Source: an uncultured Bacteroidales bacterium (GTDB lineage: Bacteria; Bacteroidota; Bacteroidia; Bacteroidales; P3). From it: a stretch of 12,985 nucleotides of DNA. The first letter of the stretch is position 1. Each line of letters starts with the position of its first letter. The notes under the pieces were generated by a model. That model saw nothing but the letters and a program-made list of their open reading frames with translations. It ran no database searches and was not told the origin of the DNA. The stretch is taken from assembly GCA_905236405.1 (NCBI GenBank), contig CAJOQB010000234.1:1-12985 (forward strand), read 5' to 3'. Below, one piece after another: positions 7,676 to 11,827 of this stretch. The position numbers were made by a program, and so were the translations under genes.

Positions 7676-8632
7676 CTAATAATGCCGACTGCGTTTCAGC
7701 AGGAAGGGGAGCATCACCTGATCGAAACCACGCCCCACGTCGACGGGAACATAGTCGACATGATACTGGATGGCATGGCGTTTGATGTCGGACATCTGCC
7801 GCTGCATCGTCTGCCGGTACTGCTCGGCCACCTCGTTGGGGAAAGCCTTCACCTTGGTGTCGGTCTCCATGTCGATAAACCATACGGGACGGTGGCCGAA
7901 GTTCAGCTCCATCTCCTTGTCGCGGTCATAGGTGTGGAACAACAGCACCTCATGCTTGCAATGGCGTAGGTGGCGTAACGAGTCGAAGAGGGCCTCGTGC
8001 TCCTCCTGACGGACAAAGGCGTCGGTGAAGATGACCACCAACGAACGACGGTGCATCTTCTCGGCCAACAGATGGATGTTGTCGGCAATGGAGGTCTGTC
8101 GCTTCTCCATCTTGTCGGGCTGCACCGGCTTCAACAGGTCGCCCAACAGAGAATAGATGTAGCGTTGGTGCACCACGCTCGACCGCACCTCGGTCTGCAG
8201 GTCCACCTTGTCGGAGAAGAGCGTCAACCCGAAAGCGTCGCGTTGTCGCGACAGCAGCTCCACCAGCGTGGCGGCAGCGTAGGCGGCAAACGTCAACTTG
8301 TTGGGATGGTCCACATCGCCCTGCCCCTCCACAGGGAAGAGCATCGAAGACGAATGATCCACCAACAGTTGACACCTCAAGTTGGTTTCCTCTTCGAAAC
8401 GCTTGACAAACAGCTTGTCGGTACGTCCATAGAGCTTCCAGTCGATGTTGCGGGTCGACTCGCCAGTGTTGTAGAGCCGATGCTCCGCGAACTCCACCGA
8501 GAAACCGTGGAACGGACTTTTGTGGCGGCCCGTTATGAAGCCTTCCACCACCTGACGGGCAAAGAAGTCGAGCGACTTGTAACGCTCCGTCTCCTGGAAC
8601 GAGGGCGTTCCTTCCCTCCCCTTTTCGGCCAT
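7676..8632 (-). CDS. DUF58 domain protein (vWA-like)
   Basis: This 318-residue protein belongs to the DUF58 family, normally partnered with a MoxR-type AAA+ ATPase and Bat proteins. Family signatures are FHGFSVEFAEHRLYNTGEST, RNIDWKLYGRTDKLFVKRFEEE, and the vWA metal-site start D92-H-S94-S-S96 within LLVDHSSSM. The rest continues as a vWA fold (SLVVIFTDAFV near residue 195). No membrane segment is present, so it should be cytoplasmic. No moxR gene lies next to it in this window. Its ATG comes 1 base after the trxA stop (TAA-T-ATG), so translation is likely coupled to trxA. The biochemical role of such stand-alone DUF58 proteins is not established. Confidence 0.9.
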   Translation of the reverse strand: MAEKGREGTPSFQETERYKSLDFFARQVVEGFITGRHKSPFHGFSVEFAEHRLYNTGESTRNIDWKLYGRTDKLFVKRFEEETNLRCQLLVDHSSSMLFPVEGQGDVDHPNKLTFAAYAAATLVELLSRQRDAFGLTLFSDKVDLQTEVRSSVVHQRYIYSLLGDLLKPVQPDKMEKRQTSIADNIHLLAEKMHRRSLVVIFTDAFVRQEEHEALFDSLRHLRHCKHEVLLFHTYDRDKEMELNFGHRPVWFIDMETDTKVKAFPNEVAEQYRQTMQRQMSDIKRHAIQYHVDYVPVDVGRGFDQVMLPFLLKRSRHY

Positions 8633-8633
8633 A

Positions 8634-8948
8634 TTACATGATGGCGTTCAACTTCTCGACAAACACCGACTTGGGACCCGAGCCCACATGTTTGTCTTTC
8701 ACCTCGCCGTTCTTGATAAACAGCACCGTGGGAACGTTGCGCACACGATAACGAGCAGCGATGCCCGAAGCCTCGTCGACATCGACCTTGGCCACCACGG
8801 CCTTGCCTTCGTATTCGGTGGCAATCTCCTCGATGATGGGAGCGATCTGTTTGCAGGGGCCGCACCAAGTGGCGCCGATATCGAGCAGCACAGGAAGGTC
8901 GGTCTTGATTACTTCTTCGAAGTTTTCGTCGTTAACTACTAAAGCCAT
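8634..8948 (-). CDS. trxA: Thioredoxin
   Basis: This is a 104-residue classical thioredoxin, a cytoplasmic protein-disulfide reductant. The active site WCGPC lies in LLDIGATWCGPCKQIAP at about residues 28-32. The cis-proline segment VRNVPTVLFIKNGEV and the C-terminal VEKLNAIM complete the fold, and length is normal. The segment before the active site reads DIGATW where most thioredoxins have DFWAxW, so the conserved Trp (E. coli W28) is replaced by Gly. It is the first gene of the minus-strand operon, with a promoter just upstream, and its stop is 1 base from the DUF58 start. No signal peptide is present, unlike the secreted TlpA-like protein at the other end of the window. Confidence 0.96.
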   Translation of the reverse strand: MALVVNDENFEEVIKTDLPVLLDIGATWCGPCKQIAPIIEEIATEYEGKAVVAKVDVDEASGIAARYRVRNVPTVLFIKNGEVKDKHVGSGPKSVFVEKLNAIM

Positions 8949-8997
8949 AATGATTTAATTAAAGGTTGAACTTGATTTGTTATCGATTATTTTTTTG

Positions 8998-9026
8998 CAA
9001 AGATACAACTATATCCCTATCAACAA
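8998..9026 (-). promoter_or_regulatory. Bacteroidetes-type promoter for trxA
   Basis: On the minus strand TATCTTTG (9005-8998) matches TAnnTTTG and continues as TTTGCA. A TTG at 9026-9024 stands 18 bases upstream as the -33 element, weaker than TTTG. The transcript would start near 8990, giving a leader of about 40 bases before the trxA ATG. Confidence 0.7.
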
Positions 9027-9180
9027 CCATACCATCCGAAAATCTTTTCAACAAAAGCACCCCCGAATCTTATTGACAACCCCGCCCCACCCCTCTCTAT
9101 CCATTGAAACACAAAACACTAAACATCCACCCTCGCAGCAAACAAAACCCTGCCATTTCGTCACCTCCTCCACTCCACAC
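9011..9180. other. C-rich, G-depleted gene-free stretch
   Basis: By hand count the plus strand has about 70 C and 10 G in these 170 bases, far from the more balanced composition of the neighbouring genes. There is no internal repeat or credible gene: the open frame through it (8977-9231) translates to low-complexity Pro/Thr/Ser/His. C-rich, G-poor RNA is the known signature of Rho loading sites, so a plus-strand transcript through here would be a candidate Rho target; that is inference. Confidence 0.5.
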
Positions 9181-9194
9181 TACCGCTTGCACCC

Positions 9195-9286
9195 GTCGCC
9201 ACAGGCGTCTGCTCCGTGTCCCACAGCATAGCAATTACCCTCGGAGAAGCTATGCTGCGACCCCTCCCACAGGCGCCTGTGGGAGG
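9195..9286. repeat. Cluster of interleaved inverted repeats with a perfect 24-bp palindrome
   Basis: Positions 9263-9286 are a perfect 24-bp palindrome with half-site CCTCCCACAGGC. CAGCATAGC (9224-9232) pairs with GCTATGCTG (9249-9257). CTCCG (9212-9216) pairs with CGGAG (9242-9246), and this crosses the previous pair. CCACAGGCG occurs directly at 9199-9207 and 9267-9275 and inverted at 9274-9282. GTCGC (9195-9199) pairs with GCGAC (9257-9261). No T-tract follows the palindrome, so it is not an ordinary terminator. It may be a REP-like element or a structured RNA. Confidence 0.7.
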
Positions 9287-9313
9287 TAAAACACCCGCCT
9301 CCTCGGACCCTAT

Positions 9314-9384
9314 TGTTAATCGATTTTAACATGCAATTTATAACAATTTTACGTCAGGATGCAATAATTCTATTGCACCTTGCA
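9314..9384. promoter_or_regulatory. AT-rich small inverted repeats before the RelB-like gene (candidate operator)
   Basis: Two perfect small inverted repeats lie just before the antitoxin start: TGTTAA (9314-9319) with TTAACA (9326-9331), and TGCAATA (9360-9366) with TATTGCA (9371-9377). ATGCAA occurs at 9331-9336 and 9359-9364, with TTGCAT inverted at 9381-9386. RelB/DinJ-type antitoxins commonly repress their own promoter through such sites. I could not place a convincing TAnnTTTG element here. Confidence 0.35.
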
Positions 9385-9410
9385 TTATCTCGTCAAAAAT
9401 AATAAAGAAT

Positions 9411-9689
9411 ATGGCACAAGTATCTATGACAGTGAGAATGGACTCACAACTGAAATCTGCATTCGACGCACTTTGCGCCGAGTTTGGCATGAGCGCCAAC
9501 ACAGCCATGAATGTCTTCGCCAACGCCGTGGTGCAGCAGCGATGCATCCCGTTTATCATCAAATCAGAACGGAACGAAGCCCTAAGGGCATTCGACGCAA
9601 TGAGGGCAAGGGCAGAAGCCGGACTGACACCCGACCTGACATTAGATGAAATAAACGAGGAAATCAGGTTAGCACGATTAGAGAAATGA
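9411..9689 (+). CDS. RelB/DinJ-family antitoxin without an adjacent toxin
   Basis: The 92-residue protein begins MAQVSMTVRMDSQLKSAFDALCAEFGMSANTAMNVF, a typical RelB/DinJ N-terminus: a ribbon strand followed by two helices that form the dimeric DNA-binding ribbon-helix-helix unit. The C-terminal half (LRAFDAMRARAEAGLTPDLTLDEINEEI) is the extended toxin-wrapping part. Antitoxins of this kind neutralise RelE/YafQ mRNA interferases and repress their operon. The expected toxin gene directly downstream is absent: the next 230 bases hold no RelE-like frame. It may be an orphan left by loss of its toxin, or its partner may be encoded elsewhere. It is the first plus-strand gene of the toxin-antitoxin cluster. 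The ATG at 9411 gives the family N-terminus exactly. Confidence 0.88.
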   Translation: MAQVSMTVRMDSQLKSAFDALCAEFGMSANTAMNVFANAVVQQRCIPFIIKSERNEALRAFDAMRARAEAGLTPDLTLDEINEEIRLARLEK

Positions 9690-9695
9690 AGACAA

Positions 9696-9875
9696 ATGGA
9701 AACACGTCATGCTTGCCGTTCAGATTGTGCGTGTAATCGCTGTGTATACTGTGTTTTTCATTTCTGTGACAATGATAAGGAATCTAAACAGCGTAATATA
9801 ACATCCCTCTATATGAACAATTCCCCTACCGCTCGCTCGCCGATGAAAGAAATGATAACTTTAGACAATAAATAA
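9696..9875 (+). CDS. Possible 59-residue cysteine-rich peptide (doubtful)
   Basis: An ATG 6 bases after the RelB-like stop opens a 59-codon frame ending in TAA at 9873-9875. Its first third has six cysteines in 18 residues (positions 7, 11, 13, 16, 19, 24; CRSDCACNRCVYCVFHFC), followed by a polar tail (KESKQRNITSLYMNNSPTARS). It occupies the place where the toxin of the antitoxin gene should be. I do not recognise a family, and it does not resemble RelE/YafQ. The cysteine density could be a metal-binding knuckle, or chance from TGT/TGC-rich DNA. There is no strong ribosome-binding site. If the frame is not a gene, the interval 9690-9893 holds no other gene I can support. Confidence 0.2.
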   Translation: METRHACRSDCACNRCVYCVFHFCDNDKESKQRNITSLYMNNSPTARSPMKEMITLDNK

Positions 9876-9893
9876 AAGGAGTGATCGTTAATA

Positions 9894-9923
9894 ATGGCAA
9901 AGAAAAAAAAGATGACACCATGA
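9894..9923 (+). CDS. Nine-codon lysine-rich leader ORF upstream of mntA (tentative)
   Basis: The frame encodes MAKKKKMTP and its TGA overlaps the mntA ATG as ATGA (9920-9923), the classic coupling arrangement. An AGGAG lies at 9877-9881, 12 bases before the ATG, which is unusual in a phylum that seldom uses such sites. The run of eight A (9903-9910) followed by G contains the heptamer A-AAA-AAG in register with the leader frame. A -1 slip there would enter the mntA frame and add about nine residues to its N-terminus. Function is inferred only. Confidence 0.3.
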   Translation: MAKKKKMTP

Positions 9924-10219
9924 GTACGCAAGCGATGAAAAAAATCATAGCCGATTATTTCAAGACGCAGCCCGTTGAGAAAGCATGGCTCTTCGGATCG
10001 TTCGCCCGCGGCGAGGAGACGCCCGAGAGCGACATCGACATACTGGTGCAATACGACAATACGGCTCGCATCTCGTTGCTCACCATTTCGCACATGATGG
10101 GCGAACTTGAACGCAGCACGGGACGCCGCGTGGACTTAATCGAAGATGGATGCCTGATGCCCTTCGCTGTGGAATCGGCCAACCGTGACAAACAACTGAT
10201 TTATGAGAGAAGAAGTTAG
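9920..10219 (+). CDS. mntA: MntA-type nucleotidyltransferase antitoxin
   Basis: This is a 99-residue minimal nucleotidyltransferase. The signature GSx10DxD is exact: G26-S27, then D38-I39-D40, within WLFGSFARGEETPESDIDILV. In the characterised MntA-HepT system, MntA transfers AMP from ATP to a tyrosine of the HEPN toxin HepT and so inactivates it. A third acidic residue in RRVDLIED would complete the metal site. The frame is open further upstream to a GTG at 9881, but the ATG at 9920 gives the usual length and its start overlaps the leader ORF stop; the Met at 9935 is another option. It overlaps hepT by 17 bases, so the two are co-translated in antitoxin-first order. I see no perfect promoter directly upstream; TAACTTTA (9856-9863) is one mismatch from TAnnTTTG but has no -33 partner. 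Confidence 0.92.
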   Translation: MSTQAMKKIIADYFKTQPVEKAWLFGSFARGEETPESDIDILVQYDNTARISLLTISHMMGELERSTGRRVDLIEDGCLMPFAVESANRDKQLIYERRS

Positions 10220-10550
10220 AGACATCGAGCGTCTGCAGCACATTCTCGAAGCTGCAAATGTGCTCTCCGAGTACGTAAAACACCATACGCTGGAAGAAGC
10301 TCAGGCCGACCCTGTGATGTACTTCGGGCTGGTGAAACACGTCGAGATTATAGGCGAGGCGGTGTACAAACTTACGCTGCAATACCGCACCAGCCACAAC
10401 GAAGTGAACTGGGACGACATCGAGCGCATGCGCCACGTGCTTGTGCACGGCTACTACAAGATACGCCCAAACCAACTCTGGGAAACCATCGCCGTCGACA
10501 TCCCACAACTGATGCCAACCATCGACCAGCTTATCAAAGAGTATGAATAA
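10203..10550 (+). CDS. hepT: HepT-type HEPN ribonuclease toxin (DUF86)
   Basis: This is a 115-residue all-helical HEPN protein. The catalytic RNase motif Rx4HxY is present: R77, H82 and Y84 in MRHVLVHGYYKI. The family segments KHVEIIGEAVYKL and WDDIERMRHVLVHGYY are also present, so the toxin appears catalytically intact. HepT toxins cleave RNA and are held inactive by MntA through AMPylation of a tyrosine near this motif. The ATG at 10203 lies inside the end of mntA (17-base overlap) and gives the normal family length. The stop overlaps the start of the following lipoprotein gene by 8 bases, an uncommon third member for this module. Such pairs act in persistence and phage defence in the systems studied. 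Confidence 0.93.
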   Translation: MREEVRDIERLQHILEAANVLSEYVKHHTLEEAQADPVMYFGLVKHVEIIGEAVYKLTLQYRTSHNEVNWDDIERMRHVLVHGYYKIRPNQLWETIAVDIPQLMPTIDQLIKEYE

Positions 10551-11010
10551 CATAAAATCACTGAGCAAGACCCTAATGCTCTGCGTGGCGTTATTCGCCC
10601 TCGCAGCCATGACCGCCTGCAAGAGCGGCACCGCAACAACCGACACCATCGCAAGCGACACTGTGCCCGAATGCACATCATTGTTTGACGGCTTGCAATA
10701 CAACGATGAAGGCATCGCTTTCATCAAGGATTTACCATTAGAGGTTAACACCGGAGGGCGGTACGACTTTTTCGATAATGCACCCGTATACGCTGGGAAA
10801 CAAGGAGGCTCTGCTCTTGGTTTCGATTACTGCAACAAGAATTACTACATACCCGTGGACGAGGACGTGGATATAGCGTGGCCACGCGAATTCCCGTTCA
10901 CGGCAACCGTAACCATCAAAGTGTGGCGAGACTATACCGATTCTGTCTATGACAAGGACAAGGGGAGACGCGTCGACCCCTTTGCTCTTATTACAGAATT
11001 CTCAAAATAA
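10543..11010 (+). CDS. Uncharacterised lipoprotein overlapping hepT
   Basis: The 155-residue protein has a signal sequence with hydrophobic core LMLCVALFALAAMTAC and a lipobox ending at Cys26, so it should be exported and lipid-anchored. The mature part begins with a Thr/Ser-rich linker, then a compact globular region of mixed character (SLFDGLQYNDEGIAFIKDLP, YDFFDNAPVYAG, FPFTATVTIKVWRDYTDSVY) that suggests beta-strands. I do not recognise a family. The ATG shares 8 bases with the end of hepT (ATGAATAA), so translation is likely coupled to the toxin, and no promoter is visible inside hepT by eye. A later internal Met is possible, but it would remove the signal peptide. It may be a passenger or a host gene whose upstream DNA was replaced by insertion of the toxin-antitoxin pair. 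Confidence 0.8.
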   Translation: MNNIKSLSKTLMLCVALFALAAMTACKSGTATTDTIASDTVPECTSLFDGLQYNDEGIAFIKDLPLEVNTGGRYDFFDNAPVYAGKQGGSALGFDYCNKNYYIPVDEDVDIAWPREFPFTATVTIKVWRDYTDSVYDKDKGRRVDPFALITEFSK

Positions 11011-11023
11011 TGTGACATCCACA

Positions 11024-11046
11024 CTGAAAAAAATCAGCGTTTTTTT
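11024..11046 (+). terminator. Weak intrinsic terminator after the lipoprotein gene
   Basis: CTGA (11024-11027) and TCAG (11034-11037) can pair around six A, and CG then seven T (11040-11046) follow. Alternatively the A-run and the T-run (11027-11033 with 11040-11046) pair, extended by GACAT with ATGTC (11014-11018 with 11050-11054). The stem is short, so termination would be partial. It starts 14 bases after the lipoprotein stop codon. Confidence 0.35.
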
Positions 11047-11074
11047 GTCATGTCCAAAAAAGTGTGTACTTTTG
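11044..11074 (+). promoter_or_regulatory. Bacteroidetes-type promoter for the second toxin-antitoxin pair
   Basis: TTTG (11044-11047), a 19-base spacer and TACTTTTG (11067-11074, continuing as TTTGCA) match the consensus fully. The expected start near 11081 leaves only about 16 bases before the first ATG at 11097. The -33 element is again the end of a T-run. Confidence 0.85.
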
Positions 11075-11096
11075 CAAACGATTTTAATGCAATATA

Positions 11097-11306
11097 ATGA
11101 TGAATACTTTGGTTGACACATTGGATGACACCGATGTCATGGAAATGCAGGACGACCTCACCCCAGAGGAAAAAGCCGACTGGCTCCGCTCCATCGAACA
11201 CGACTTGCACAACCCCAACCGAGGCAAAGATCACCGCCCCATCGAGGAGTTATGGAAGAAGTTGGAAGACAGCGTGAGAAATCACTATGAAGGAGTATCT
11301 CGTTGA
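11097..11306 (+). CDS. Putative antitoxin partner of the RelE/ParE-like toxin
   Basis: This small acidic protein of 69 residues (two adjacent Met codons, 11097 or 11100) overlaps the following toxin gene by 20 bases. The visible segments are DDLTPEEKADWLRSIEHDLHNPNRGKD and PIEELWKKLEDSVRNHYEG, predicted mostly helical and strongly charged. There is no obvious ribbon-helix-helix or helix-turn-helix DNA-binding domain, so autoregulation by this protein alone is uncertain. I do not recognise the family. The antitoxin role is inferred from size, charge, gene order, overlap with a RelE/ParE-like gene, and its own strong promoter. The N-terminal 20 residues (NTLVDTLDDTDVMEMQD) look disordered. Confidence 0.7.
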   Translation: MMNTLVDTLDDTDVMEMQDDLTPEEKADWLRSIEHDLHNPNRGKDHRPIEELWKKLEDSVRNHYEGVSR

Positions 11307-11595
11307 CTACGACGTTGAAGCCGAAGCCGACCTTGTGAGGCTCAGGGACTGGCTCGTTGCCAATCGCCGCTACGAGTATGCAATGGAGTATCTGCAGATG
11401 CTCAAGATTGAGGTGGCGGATTTGTCTTTTCTTGCCTCATCCATTGGGCAGAGCAAATACCGACTGCCCAAACTATACCACCCCGAGGCCAAGACGATCA
11501 CAGTGTGTCACCGCAAGTTGACGGTGATTTTTCATATCGACGGAGATTATGTGATAGTGGACAAGATACTGCCGTCGTCAATAATAACATATTAA
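11287..11595 (+). CDS. RelE/ParE-superfamily toxin
   Basis: The 102-residue protein has the RelE/ParE layout: a first strand (EYLVDYDVEAEADL), two helices (LVRLRDWLVANRRY and YAMEYLQMLKIEVADL), then a beta-sheet (KYRLPKLYHPEAKTITVCHRKLTVIFHIDGDYVIVDKIL). The basic YRLPK/CHRK region lies where RelE-type enzymes have catalytic residues. Whether it cleaves ribosome-bound mRNA (RelE-like) or poisons gyrase (ParE-like) cannot be told from sequence by eye. Its start lies inside the putative antitoxin gene (20-base overlap), so the two are co-translated. The frame is complete and gives the normal family length. This pair is transcribed from the promoter at 11044-11074, independently of the MntA-HepT module. 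Confidence 0.8.
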   Translation: MKEYLVDYDVEAEADLVRLRDWLVANRRYEYAMEYLQMLKIEVADLSFLASSIGQSKYRLPKLYHPEAKTITVCHRKLTVIFHIDGDYVIVDKILPSSIITY

Positions 11596-11827
11596 TACCG
11601 TATGCTTCGCAATGCTCACATGACCGGCGCCATATACAAGTCAGCCAACAATTTGGCAGCGAGAGCCTGCGACCAACGAGGAGCAAACTCGCTGATTATT
11701 TCCTCCACCGCGGATGTGCGGGTGAACATCGGGGGACTTTCCGCTATGTATTTAATTCAATTGCCTCTCTCTGCCGCAAAGTTGCGGCGGGGCGGGATGG
11801 TTTTGTAATTTCTAAAACATATTCAAT
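11596..11827. other. Non-coding interval with a GC hairpin, possible repeat element
   Basis: These 232 bases separate the toxin from the tlpA-like gene. Two overlapping frames stay open through it (11602-11808 and the end of 11505-11831), but neither looks like a protein. A compact hairpin lies near the end: GCCGCAA (11773-11779) with TTGCGGC (11782-11788) and a 2-base loop, followed by a G-rich run. There is no clear T-tract. I see no perfect TAnnTTTG promoter for the following gene. The even codon openness in two frames and my vague recollection of similar translated fragments in Bacteroidales suggest a multicopy element. Confidence 0.35.

Noticed and set aside
8977..9231. 84-codon plus-strand frame in the gene-free divide
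   Set aside because: The product is low-complexity Pro/Thr/Ser/His caused by C-rich DNA, and its start lies in the trxA promoter region.
9881..9919. GTG start at 9881 for mntA
   Set aside because: The AGGAG overlaps the GTG itself, so it cannot serve it, and the ATG at 9920 gives the normal family N-terminus.
10080..10751. 223-codon open frame on the minus strand
   Set aside because: Antisense to mntA, hepT and the lipoprotein, which have catalytic motifs and a lipobox.
11602..11808. 68-codon plus-strand frame after the RelE/ParE-like toxin
   Set aside because: No family resemblance, and a second frame over the same bases is equally open; treated as non-coding or repeat DNA.
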